Part shown: in pieces, positions 1-9,582 of the stretch
How the letters are laid out: each line of letters starts with the position of its first letter
How positions within the stretch are numbered: the first letter of the stretch is position 1
Origin: Alphaproteobacteria bacterium
GTDB lineage: Bacteria; Pseudomonadota; Alphaproteobacteria; UBA8366; Aestuariispiraceae
NCBI GenBank assembly: GCA_033344895.1
Contig: JAWPMN010000001.1
Coordinates: forward strand, 1,488,001-1,552,000
Length of the DNA stretch: 64,000 nucleotides
Reading direction: 5' to 3'
The notes under the pieces: generated by a model
The model's database searches: none
What the model was told of the DNA's origin: nothing
Seen by the model: the letters and a program-made list of their open reading frames with translations, nothing else
Position numbers and translations under genes: made by a program

Positions 1-774
1 GAGGACTTCCCGGTCATGACCGGCGGCGACATGCCGCACAGCTTCGATCTGGATGCCGGCGCGCTGCGCACCCTGATCGACCGCACCCGCTTCGCCATCT
101 CCACGGAGGAGACGCGCTACTATCTGAACGGCATCTACCTGCACAGCGTCACCGAAAACGACGCCAAGCTGCGGGCCGTCGCCACCGACGGGCACCGTCT
201 GGCACGGGTCGAAATCGACCTGCCGGAAGGCGCGGCAGGCATTCCGGGCGTCATCGTCCCGCGCAAGACCGTCGCCGAGCTGCGCAAGCTGATCGAGGAA
301 ACCGACGGCGCGGTCACCGTGACCCTGTCGGACACCAAGGTCCGCTTCGCCTTCGACGAGGCCGTGCTGATCTCCAAGCTGATCGACGGGACCTTCCCGG
401 ACTACGAGCGGGTCATTCCGACCGGCAACGACAAGATCCTGTCCGTCGATCGCAACAGCTTCTCCCAGGCCGTCGACCGCGTGTCGACCATCGCGACCGA
501 AAAGCTGCGCGCGGTGAAGCTCAGCATCGATGCCGGGCAGCTCACGCTCAGCGCGTCGAGCCAGGAAAACGGCACGGCCGTCGAGGAGCTGCCGGTCGAC
601 TATGACAAGGATTCCATCGAGATCGGCTTCAACGCCCGCTACCTGATGGACATCGCGGATCAGATCGAAAGCGTCCAGGCACAGTTCGTCCTGGCCGATG
701 CCGCGTCCCCGACTATCGTCCGGGATTCGGAAGATCCGGGTGCGCTTTACGTGCTGATGCCGATGCGGGTGTGA
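1..774 (+). CDS. dnaN: DNA polymerase III sliding clamp, beta subunit (3' part)
   Basis: The beta sliding clamp encircles DNA and tethers DNA polymerase III. The frame is open from base 1 and the first residues (EDFPVM) already belong to the protein, so the start lies upstream; about 257 C-terminal residues of a roughly 370-residue family are present. Visible clamp features are the YYLNGIYLH segment of domain 2, the ATDGHRLA motif, and the usual clamp ending YVLMPMRV. recF follows 7 bp later and gyrB after that, the classic dnaN-recF-gyrB order. Identification is secure; only the 5' part is missing because the window begins inside the gene. Confidence 0.96.
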   Translation, partial: EDFPVMTGGDMPHSFDLDAGALRTLIDRTRFAISTEETRYYLNGIYLHSVTENDAKLRAVATDGHRLARVEIDLPEGAAGIPGVIVPRKTVAELRKLIEETDGAVTVTLSDTKVRFAFDEAVLISKLIDGTFPDYERVIPTGNDKILSVDRNSFSQAVDRVSTIATEKLRAVKLSIDAGQLTLSASSQENGTAVEELPVDYDKDSIEIGFNARYLMDIADQIESVQAQFVLADAASPTIVRDSEDPGALYVLMPMRV

Positions 775-781
775 CCGCTTC

Positions 782-1987
782 GTGTCCACCCTCGTCGCAG
801 CGTCGGCCGAGACGCGAATGGCCATGGCAAAGACCGGGGCAGATACCGGACCCGGCCGGACATTGGCGGTACGCCGTCTGCGGCTGACCGCGTTCCGGAA
901 CTATGAGACGGCGGCGCTGGAGCTCGATTCGCGCCCGGTGGTTCTGACCGGGCAGAACGGCGCCGGAAAAACGAACCTGCTGGAGGCGGTATCGATGCTG
1001 ACCCCCGGCCGGGGGTTGCGGCGGGCCCGGACGCAGGAACTGGACCGTGTCGTGCCCGGCAGCGCGGCGCCGGCAGGTGCCTGGGCCGTTGCCGGCACGG
1101 TCGACACGCCGACCGGGCCGGTGGATCTGGGCACGGGGCGCGATCCGGAAGGCGAGCGCCGCGTGGTCCGGATCGACGGAGAGGCCGGCCGCAGCCAGGC
1201 GGCACTGGGCGAGCATCTGTCGGTGGTCTGGCTGACGCCGCAGATGGACCGGCTGTTCCAGGAATCGTCGGGCGAACGCCGACGGTTCCTCGACCGGCTG
1301 ATCTATGGCTTCGATCCGGCCCATGCCGGACGGGTCACGGCCTATGACAAGGCGCTGCGGCAGCGGGCGCGCCTGCTGAAGGATGGTGGCGGCGACGCGG
1401 CGTGGCTCGGCGCGCTGGAAGCCCAGATGATCGAGCGCGGGATCGCCATCGCGGCGGCGCGGCTCGACATGGCCGATCGCCTGGCGCGGGCCTGCACGCA
1501 GCAGGACGGCCCCTTCCCCGGGGCGGCCATCGCGGTCGACGGCGATGTAGAGAACTGGCTGGCCGATCTGCCGGCGCTGGAGGCGGAAGAGCGGTTCGCG
1601 GAGGCGCTGCGCGACAGCAGACGGCGCGATTCCGAGGCCGGCGGCGCCGCGGTGGGGCCCCATCGGTCCGATCTGGCGGTGACGCATCTGGCCAAGGGCT
1701 TGCCCGCGGCCCAGTGCTCGACCGGGGAGCAGAAGGCGCTGCTGATCGCCATCGTCCTGGCCCATGCGCGGCTGCAGGGCGCGGAGCGCGGGGCTGGACC
1801 GGTCCTGCTGCTGGACGAGGTGGCGGCGCATCTGGACGCGGCCCGGCGCGACGCATTGTTCGACACGGTCTTGGGCCTGGGGCTCCAGGCCTGGATTACC
1901 GGCACGGATGCCGGCGTGTTCGACGCCCTGAGCGACAGGGCGCAGTATTTCGAGGTGGCGGCAGCGACGGTCCGCCCAGTGGTTTGA
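782..1987 (+). CDS. recF: DNA replication and repair protein RecF
   Basis: RecF is an SMC/ABC-like ATPase that acts with RecO and RecR to load RecA at single-strand gaps. The Walker A motif GQNGAGKT lies near residues 57-64, just after the RecF-typical LRLTAFRNYE segment. The signature STGEQKALL and Walker B LLLDEVAAHLD are in the C-terminal third. The GTG at 782 gives 401 residues; the in-frame ATG at 818 is equally plausible because homologues usually begin only a few residues before the VRRLRLTAFRNY segment. It sits 7 bp after dnaN and 58 bp before gyrB, so co-transcription with dnaN is likely. Confidence 0.95.
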   Translation: MSTLVAASAETRMAMAKTGADTGPGRTLAVRRLRLTAFRNYETAALELDSRPVVLTGQNGAGKTNLLEAVSMLTPGRGLRRARTQELDRVVPGSAAPAGAWAVAGTVDTPTGPVDLGTGRDPEGERRVVRIDGEAGRSQAALGEHLSVVWLTPQMDRLFQESSGERRRFLDRLIYGFDPAHAGRVTAYDKALRQRARLLKDGGGDAAWLGALEAQMIERGIAIAAARLDMADRLARACTQQDGPFPGAAIAVDGDVENWLADLPALEAEERFAEALRDSRRRDSEAGGAAVGPHRSDLAVTHLAKGLPAAQCSTGEQKALLIAIVLAHARLQGAERGAGPVLLLDEVAAHLDAARRDALFDTVLGLGLQAWITGTDAGVFDALSDRAQYFEVAAATVRPVV

Positions 1988-2021
1988 GCCGACGGGATAC
2001 CCCCGTCGGATGACACGGTAA

Positions 2022-4502
<2,481 letters not shown>

Positions 4503-4741
4503 TCCGGCAAGGGCGGCCCAGTGATTTCGGGCGCGGGGCACATCCCCGCCCCTCTTCAGCCGTCGCCAACGATCCCCGGTGCGCCAATCCCGACACCGCC
4601 AGACCACGCGCGGCCCCAGACGGCTGCTCTCTGCCTGCGCAACCTTGGCACTGGAACAGACACCCCGCGCCATCGGGAGACATGCCTGATATTGACTCTG
4701 TGCGGAACTCATTGGTGTCCCTACATTGGTACTGTCAGGCA
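4503..4741. other. Non-coding gap between gyrB and the accessory block
   Basis: This is 239 bp between the gyrB stop and the stop of the convergent HAD gene. A 74-codon plus-strand frame exists here, but it has low-complexity Pro/Thr composition, no recognisable domain and no clear ribosome binding site, so it is not called. I see no tRNA, integrase or obvious attachment repeat. The gap marks the transition from core genes to the accessory block. Confidence 0.5.
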
Positions 4742-5464
4742 CTAACGCCTCAACGCCCGAAGCAACCCGGGGAAATCATCCACCTCGATATCGTATCGCC
4801 GCTCTTCGCCGTTGTCGGACGATGATCCAAATCCGGGTCCCCATTCGTCCGGGCGGCGGATATGGGCTGTCTTGAACCCGACCGCCTTTGCCGCGTCGAG
4901 ATCGTACGGGTGACAGGCAACCATGCAACATTGTTCTGGCCCAAGCTGCAGATACACAGCTGCGAGTTCGTAGGATCGCGATAACAGCTTGTAGACACCC
5001 ATCCCTTCGCAGGACAGCACCGCATCCCATGACAAACCGTTGTGCTTGGCCGTGTCGATGATCAGCCGATAGCTCAGCAACGAGAACGAAGCGACGATGA
5101 ACCGGTTGCGGAGCTTCGGCAGGGCTTTCGGAAAGTCCGGCCAGCAATCGAAGCTGTGTGGCGCCTCCCAGGCGATGGCGTGGCGATCGCTTTCATCGAA
5201 CACGTCCAGGCCTTCGTCGCTCAAGAGCGCATCCAGGGCACTGCGATGCGCGCCATCAAAGTTATAGGCCGGCGGTCCCTGTTCACCGAGGTTCAGCATC
5301 GCCGCCATGGAACGCCGGCGCAGTTGATTGGTCAGTTTGCCCCAGTCACGGTCGACGCCGTGCCGCGCCCCGGCGGCTTCGAAGGCGGTGCGGAATCCGG
5401 TGTGCCAATCAAGGATGGTGCCGCCGGTGTCGAAGGTAAGCGCCTTGACGCCCGCCAGGGTCAT
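4742..5464 (-). CDS. HAD-superfamily hydrolase, 2-haloacid dehalogenase (type II)-like
   Basis: The protein resembles L-2-haloacid dehalogenases, which displace halide through an aspartyl-enzyme ester. HAD motif I FDTGGT supplies the nucleophile Asp12 and Thr16. The motif II serine lies in IVASFSLLSY, the motif III lysine and tyrosine in GVYKLLSRSYELA, and the motif IV aspartate in HPYDLDAAKAVGF. In characterised L-DEX enzymes the motif II region reads SNGS and the motif IV region SSNAWD; here they read SFSL and ACHPYD, so dehalogenase activity is plausible but unproven. Its start overlaps the stop of the quinone oxidoreductase remnant (ATGA), so it is the last gene of the minus-strand series. 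A general HAD phosphatase is the alternative. Confidence 0.75.
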   Translation of the reverse strand: MTLAGVKALTFDTGGTILDWHTGFRTAFEAAGARHGVDRDWGKLTNQLRRRSMAAMLNLGEQGPPAYNFDGAHRSALDALLSDEGLDVFDESDRHAIAWEAPHSFDCWPDFPKALPKLRNRFIVASFSLLSYRLIIDTAKHNGLSWDAVLSCEGMGVYKLLSRSYELAAVYLQLGPEQCCMVACHPYDLDAAKAVGFKTAHIRRPDEWGPGFGSSSDNGEERRYDIEVDDFPGLLRALRR

Positions 5465-5718
5465 GGGATTGGCACGGTGGCACCGAGTGTGCCTCCGCCC
5501 TCGATGGCCTCATGCGCTTTGACGGCGTCCTTTAGCGCATGTTCATAGTTGAAGTCGGTGTTGAGGACGCCGCCCCGGCGGCAAGTGTCGGCAAAGGCGA
5601 CCCCGACGGCGGTGTGGCGCATGCGCACGTCGCCCGGTGCCGGGGCGGGAACGGCCCATTCGTTCCAGTTCATGGCGCTTGGGGATCCGCGTTCGTGAAT
5701 GACTTGCACTTTCGGCAT
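5461..5718 (-). pseudogene. Internally deleted NADPH:quinone oxidoreductase (zinc-less MDR family) remnant
   Basis: The 85-residue frame fuses the two ends of a normally about 325-residue quinone oxidoreductase. Residues 1-50 match the GroES-like N-terminus (MPKVQVIHERGSP, then PGDVRMRHTAVGVAFADTCRRGG). Residues 51-85 match the C-terminal tail (ALKDAVKAHEAIEGGGTLGATVPIP). The whole Rossmann NADPH-binding domain and most of the catalytic core, about 240 residues, are absent, and the join is in frame. It cannot be a working oxidoreductase. Its stop overlaps the start of the HAD gene by 4 nt, so the remnant may persist because it couples translation of that gene. Confidence 0.8.
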
Positions 5719-5742
5719 GGTTCGCCCTCCCTACTAGTTCAT

Positions 5743-6384
5743 TTACGCGGCCTCGCTCTCGGTGAGATGGCGTAGGATGGCGGCATAGTTGTCGGCGCCT
5801 TGCGCGCCGCTCACAAGATGCTCTTCGTTGAAGATCATTGCTGGCACACCCTGGATGCCGCGCACTTGCCAGAATTGTTCCTGCTCGCGCACCGTCGACG
5901 CAAACCGCCTATCGGTCAGAATCATCTCTGCCTCGCTCGTGTCGAGGCCGATACTTGCAGCGACCGCAACCAGGACCTGGATATCGTTGAGATCCTCCCG
6001 GCGGCCAAAAAAGGAAGCAAACAGCGCCAATTTCAGATCATGCTTTCGGCCTTGCTCGCCGGCCCAATGCAGCAACTGATGGGCGCGGAAGGTATTCACC
6101 ATCCGCATGTCGTCGGCATAGTTGAAGGTGAAGCCGAGTTCTGCTCCCAATTCCGTCAACCGTGCCCGAGCCTTGCGCGAGCCCTCCGGCGTCGTGCCGT
6201 ATTTGGCGGCCAGGTGGTCGCGCAGGTTCTCACCGTCTTCGCCCATATGCGGGTTCAGCTCGAACGGGTGCCAGTGCACGTCGATCCCGATGCCGGTCTC
6301 CTCGACCGCCTTGGCCAATTGGTGATAACCGATCACGCACCACGGACAGACCACGTCCGAGACGATATCCACACGGATTGTCAT
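5743..6384 (-). CDS. DsbA-family oxidoreductase, FrnE-like
   Basis: The fold is thioredoxin-like with a helical insertion. The redox motif CPWC is near residues 13-16 in the opening segment DIVSDVVCPWC, and the cis-proline region is RGIQGVPAMIFNE. The absence of a signal peptide and the 213-residue length fit the cytoplasmic FrnE/2-hydroxychromene-2-carboxylate isomerase-like group rather than periplasmic DsbA. Members are often found with quinone or electrophile detoxification genes, as here between a GST gene and a quinone oxidoreductase remnant. The ATG at 6384 is preceded by a GA-rich stretch. The substrate cannot be read from the sequence. Confidence 0.85.
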   Translation of the reverse strand: MTIRVDIVSDVVCPWCVIGYHQLAKAVEETGIGIDVHWHPFELNPHMGEDGENLRDHLAAKYGTTPEGSRKARARLTELGAELGFTFNYADDMRMVNTFRAHQLLHWAGEQGRKHDLKLALFASFFGRREDLNDIQVLVAVAASIGLDTSEAEMILTDRRFASTVREQEQFWQVRGIQGVPAMIFNEEHLVSGAQGADNYAAILRHLTESEAA

Positions 6385-6405
6385 ATTCCTACTCCCTTCA
6401 CTTCG

Positions 6406-6474
6406 CTACTTGAGCGCCACCCGAACTTTGCAGACAAGAGTTGCGTCCGGGTCGGCGGCGAGTTTGACCGTCAT
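6406..6474 (-). other. 22-codon frame in the GST-FrnE gap (possible remnant)
   Basis: On the minus strand an ATG at 6474, with GAGG about 9 nt upstream, opens a 22-codon frame (MTVKLAADPDATLVCKVRVA...) ending in TAG at 6406. It fills most of the gap between the GST stop and the FrnE-like start. It resembles no family I recognise. It could be a gene fragment, a translated leader, or chance. It is recorded because the neighbouring quinone oxidoreductase is also a deletion remnant. Confidence 0.2.
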
Positions 6475-6478
6475 TGCG

Positions 6479-7195
6479 TTAGGCCTCTTTTACATCCCCG
6501 GCAAAGCGCGCGGCGTTTTCTCGCAGAAACGCGTCCGCGTCCGCTTTTTCATCCCAGAATTGCGGTTGCGCCTTGGGAATGGTCAGCGCCTTCTGCACCG
6601 CCGGGTGGGCATCAATACGGTCGAACCAGGCTTTCAGGTTCGGCAGATCGTCAACGTCGACCCGCGCCCAAGGGTAAGCCCGCGCCCAGGGGTAGATCAT
6701 CATGTCGGCGATGGAATAGTCGCCTACGACATAGTCACGCCCGTCCAGCCGGGTGTTCAGCACTTCCATGAGACGGCGGGACTCATCCACATAGCGCTTG
6801 ATAGAGAATGGCTCCTCATGTCCGTTCGGTGCGGCGATACGCTGGAAATACATCGCCTGTCCCATCATCGGGCCGACATGACCGACCTGGAAGAACAGCC
6901 ACTGCAGCGTTTCCGACCGGGTGACCGGGTCGTCGGACAGGAACTTGCCGTATTTATTCGCCAGATGCCAAAGGATGGCTCCAGATTCGAAAATGGCTCG
7001 ACCCTCGGCCCGGTCATAGATCGTCGGGATCTTTCCGTTCGGGTTCAGCTTCAGGTAATCGGGCGCTTTCTGTTCCTGTTTCGAAAAATCGATGAAGGTC
7101 AGATCATAGGGTACCCCGGCTTCCTCCAGGAAAATGACGGGTTTGTAGCCATTCATGGTGGCGGCGGTGTAAAGGTGGATATCCGGTTGGCTCAT
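6479..7195 (-). CDS. Glutathione S-transferase, YfcG/YghU-like
   Basis: The 238-residue protein has a GST N-terminal thioredoxin-fold domain (HLYTAATMNGYKPVIFLEEAG), the cis-Pro glutathione-binding loop NPNGKIPTIYD, and the ESGAILWHLANKYG segment. An all-helical C-terminal domain follows (QWLFFQVGHVGPMMGQA, YSIADMMIYPWARAYPWARV). These are hallmarks of the nu-class YfcG/YghU group, which in E. coli binds two GSH or GSSG and has disulfide-reductase and peroxidase activity. The flanking SDR, FrnE-like and quinone-reductase genes suggest a thiol-dependent detoxification role, which is inference. Confidence 0.9.
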   Translation of the reverse strand: MSQPDIHLYTAATMNGYKPVIFLEEAGVPYDLTFIDFSKQEQKAPDYLKLNPNGKIPTIYDRAEGRAIFESGAILWHLANKYGKFLSDDPVTRSETLQWLFFQVGHVGPMMGQAMYFQRIAAPNGHEEPFSIKRYVDESRRLMEVLNTRLDGRDYVVGDYSIADMMIYPWARAYPWARVDVDDLPNLKAWFDRIDAHPAVQKALTIPKAQPQFWDEKADADAFLRENAARFAGDVKEA

Positions 7196-7253
7196 GGCTG
7201 CTTCCTTTAGGCAAGAGGCCGGGCCCGCACGATAGAGCGCGAGCCCGGTGGGT

Positions 7254-8057
7254 TCATATTTCCAGCGACCAGTGTTTCTGCTGGTAATCCAGTACGGCCT
7301 GGATCGCCTCTTCCGGGAAAACTGTGCGGAATTTGTGGTGATCGGCGGCGATGACCTCGGCCATCTTTTCGATCATTGGTTGCGGATCCATCTGCAGGCC
7401 GTCGCCGGCGAACAGGTCGCGCACCTTGCGGATCGCGTCCGGCGGCGTAATGCTACGCGCCGGGTCGTACCACTCGTCCATCTTGTCATACATACGGTCG
7501 TTGAACCCGGTCCGGTAGGCGCCCGGATTGATGGTCGCGACCTGAACGCCCATTGGTTCCAATTCTTCCCGCATCAGTTCGGCAATGGCCTCCAGCGCGT
7601 GTTTTGACGCGGTGTAAGGGGCCAGATAGGGGAAGGTCAGGAAACCCGCGATCGAGGAGACGAACACCACCTTGCCGCGCCCACGGCGAGCAAAGGTTTG
7701 GGCATAGGGTTGAACGAACTCGACGGTCGAGAACACGTTGGTTTCGAACACATTCCGGATGCGGTCCACGTCGACTTCGGCAATCGGGCCAGTATCGCCA
7801 ATGGCGGCGTTCGCCACCACGACGTCCACCTCGGCGCCAAAGCGGTTAAAGGCAGACTGACGGTCCTCGACGCTGGTTATATCCAGCTTGACCGACTCCA
7901 GCAGCAGGCCCAGTTCGGCCGCTTCTGCCCTGAGTGTTTTGGCCCCGTCCGAACCGTGGGTCGTGGCAATGACCCTGTGACCCTGTTTCGCCAGTTCGAA
8001 CGCCGCGCCCTTGCCAAGCCCACTGCCGGCGCCCGTGATTAGTATAGTCTTGCTCAT
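7254..8057 (-). CDS. SDR-family NAD(P)-dependent oxidoreductase
   Basis: This is a classical short-chain dehydrogenase of 267 residues. The cofactor motif TGAGSGLGKG is at residues 8-17. The NNAG-equivalent reads ANAAIG. The catalytic serine is in VFVSSIAGF and the Tyr-Lys pair in YTASK. INPGAYRTGF follows, and the C-terminal 70 residues form the substrate region. NADP preference is not obvious. The stop is 58 bp upstream of the GST start and the start is 15 bp downstream of the cupin stop, so the gene sits in the middle of the minus-strand series. The substrate is unknown. Confidence 0.93.
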   Translation of the reverse strand: MSKTILITGAGSGLGKGAAFELAKQGHRVIATTHGSDGAKTLRAEAAELGLLLESVKLDITSVEDRQSAFNRFGAEVDVVVANAAIGDTGPIAEVDVDRIRNVFETNVFSTVEFVQPYAQTFARRGRGKVVFVSSIAGFLTFPYLAPYTASKHALEAIAELMREELEPMGVQVATINPGAYRTGFNDRMYDKMDEWYDPARSITPPDAIRKVRDLFAGDGLQMDPQPMIEKMAEVIAADHHKFRTVFPEEAIQAVLDYQQKHWSLEI

Positions 8058-8072
8058 CTGTCATTCCTCGCC

Positions 8073-8426
8073 TTAGCCCTTTGGTTCCACGTCATTGTCC
8101 AGACGCTCGAACAACACGGCCTCGACCGTGGTGGCCCCGACATTGCTGACCTGATGGGTCCAGGGGCCATTGTGCATGACCTCACCATCGACCACCTCTT
8201 TCTCGACGGACGAGCCGTCTTCGAGCCTGATGGACAGCGTGCCACCCTTGATGAAATAGACGATTTCCTCGGGATGGCGGTGCGGTTCGTCCGTGGCACC
8301 GGGGGGCATCTTCATTCGCACGAGGCGCGAAATGCCGGTATTCAGCAGCTCCTCATACATGTCGGGCGATGCTTCATCGGCCAGCGGGGCGCGCTGACCA
8401 CCGGCAACCAGGGGAGAGTTGCTCAT
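8073..8426 (-). CDS. Small cupin-domain protein
   Basis: The 117-residue protein has a single cupin barrel. Motif 1 is HRHPEEIVYFIKGG with two metal-binding histidines and the glutamate, and motif 2 is NGPWTHQVSNVG with the third histidine. Single-domain cupins of this size act as small dioxygenases, isomerases or metabolite sensors, and nothing here separates those options. It lies between the quinone reductase and SDR genes with short gaps, which suggests shared transcription from the 9.1-kb divergent promoter. Confidence 0.85.
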   Translation of the reverse strand: MSNSPLVAGGQRAPLADEASPDMYEELLNTGISRLVRMKMPPGATDEPHRHPEEIVYFIKGGTLSIRLEDGSSVEKEVVDGEVMHNGPWTHQVSNVGATTVEAVLFERLDNDVEPKG

Positions 8427-8467
8427 CTCATAGATTTCCTTGATTGAGTGAGTTCCGCGGGTGTGGC

Positions 8468-9079
8468 TCAGGCCGCTTCCGACGCGGCATCCGTGCCGAA
8501 GACCCGGGCCAGATGCGCGTCAAAACGGGCAAAGTCCGAGTTCACATCGGCGTTCTTCATCACGTCGAACGCGCCAAAGGTTGGTAGCGGCGCCATGTTG
8601 AAGAATTTGGCATTCAGATGCACCGGGCGCAGAAGGTCATCCAGTGAAGCGCCGTCAAAGAACGGTTCGGCGGGATTGTCGAATGCCTCGGCCGGGGCGT
8701 TCAGTGTGACCGAGAGCATGTAGGTGGTGCCGGTCAATGTGCCGCCCATACCGTAGTTCTCTTTCGGGGCTTCGGCCACGCGGCCATCGCCCCTGGTCAG
8801 GCGACCGTCCATGCCGGCGGTATAAACTTCGTCCATGTATTTCTTGAACGACCACGGCACCCCCATCCAGTTCACCGGGAACTGCATGATAACGGTATCC
8901 GCCCATTGATGATTGGCGACCTCCTGCTCGACGTCGTAGCCGTCAGCAATCTTGGTCACACGCATTTCGTGACCGGCGCTTTCGAGAAACGCGGTGGCGC
9001 GCTCAACGAAGGCAGCGTTCAATCCTCCCTTGGCGAAGGGATAGGGCTGATGTCCGTTCAGAATAAGTATGTTGCTCAT
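8468..9079 (-). CDS. MdaB-like NAD(P)H:quinone reductase (flavodoxin fold)
   Basis: The protein opens with MSNILILNGHQPYPFAKGGLN, followed by the FMN/FAD-binding flavodoxin-fold segment MQFPVNWMGVPWSFKKYMDEV and GRLTRGDGR, all typical of MdaB (modulator of drug activity B), which reduces quinones by two electrons. The ATG at 9079 is chosen because it begins the conserved N-terminus; the longer frame to 9133 adds 18 unconserved residues. It is the first gene of the minus-strand series and faces a HxlR regulator, an arrangement like that of YodB/QorR-controlled quinone reductases in other bacteria. The role in quinone or electrophile detoxification is inferred from family and context. Confidence 0.88.
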   Translation of the reverse strand: MSNILILNGHQPYPFAKGGLNAAFVERATAFLESAGHEMRVTKIADGYDVEQEVANHQWADTVIMQFPVNWMGVPWSFKKYMDEVYTAGMDGRLTRGDGRVAEAPKENYGMGGTLTGTTYMLSVTLNAPAEAFDNPAEPFFDGASLDDLLRPVHLNAKFFNMAPLPTFGAFDVMKNADVNSDFARFDAHLARVFGTDAASEAA

Positions 9080-9165
9080 GTCTTTGATCCTCGTTTGCTT
9101 GGTCTTCGCCGCTTGACTTGCGGCCACCTCCAACTGAAATAATGTTCACAGGGTTCGGAAAGCAA

Positions 9166-9182
9166 TTAGTATACTTTTAGTA
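9166..9182. promoter_or_regulatory. Candidate HxlR operator over a symmetric -10 element
   Basis: The divergent promoter gap holds AGTATACT (9168-9175), a palindrome that reads as a TATACT -10 box on both strands. It overlaps TACTTTTAGTA (9172-9182), an inverted repeat TACT-N3-AGTA. TTAGTA also occurs twice, at 9166 and 9177, exactly 11 bp apart. HxlR-family repressors of the YodB type bind AT-rich TACT/AGTA dyads. Occupancy here would block both the hxlR-dehI and mdaB transcripts. Confidence 0.5.
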
Positions 9183-9210
9183 ACCTATTCGATTGCAGAG
9201 GAGATGAGCT

Positions 9211-9582
9211 GTGGAAGCACGAGTGGAAGAGGACGCGAAGGGTCGCCGACACGTACACGATGCCTGCCTGGAACCTTGTGCCATCGAACGCGGCATGCGG
9301 ATCGTCGGTGGCAAGTGGACCGGGTCGATTTTGTGGCACCTCAAGGACGGGCCGGTGCGATTCAACGATCTGGCGCGCATGGTAGGCGGCGCCTCCAAGA
9401 AAATGATCACCGAACGCCTGCGCCAGCTCGAAGCACAGGGTCTGGTCACGCGGAAGGTGATGGATACGGCCCCGGTCTCGGTGCACTACGAGATCACCGA
9501 TCTTGGATGCTCGGCACTGGGCTTTCTGGATGAATTGAGAAAATGGAGCGAAAGCCTGCCGCAGGGCTTTGCCGATGCCTGA
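9211..9582 (+). CDS. HxlR-family winged-helix regulator, probably thiol redox-sensing
   Basis: The 123-residue HxlR protein has the hallmark segment AIERGMRIVGGKWTGSILWH, a winged helix (RFNDLARMVGGASKKMITERL) and the wing QLEAQGLVTRKV. Cys19 and Cys23 immediately precede the HxlR helix (DACLEPCAIERG), the region where YodB and HypR carry their quinone/diamide-sensing cysteine. The GTG at 9211 follows a GAGGAGATGAG purine stretch. Its 3' end overlaps the dehI-like gene by 8 nt, and it faces the MdaB series. Control of both transcripts by reversible thiol modification is a reasonable inference and is not shown by the sequence. Confidence 0.93.
   Translation: MEARVEEDAKGRRHVHDACLEPCAIERGMRIVGGKWTGSILWHLKDGPVRFNDLARMVGGASKKMITERLRQLEAQGLVTRKVMDTAPVSVHYEITDLGCSALGFLDELRKWSESLPQGFADA

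Noticed and set aside
4521-4745. 74-codon frame after gyrB
   Set aside because: Low-complexity Pro/Thr/Arg composition, no family resemblance and no ribosome binding site.
6655-6700. Apparent tandem duplication in the GST (YPWARAYPWAR)
   Set aside because: The protein has normal length, and YfcG-like GSTs have a similar W/R-rich segment here, so it is probably chance similarity and not a recent duplication.
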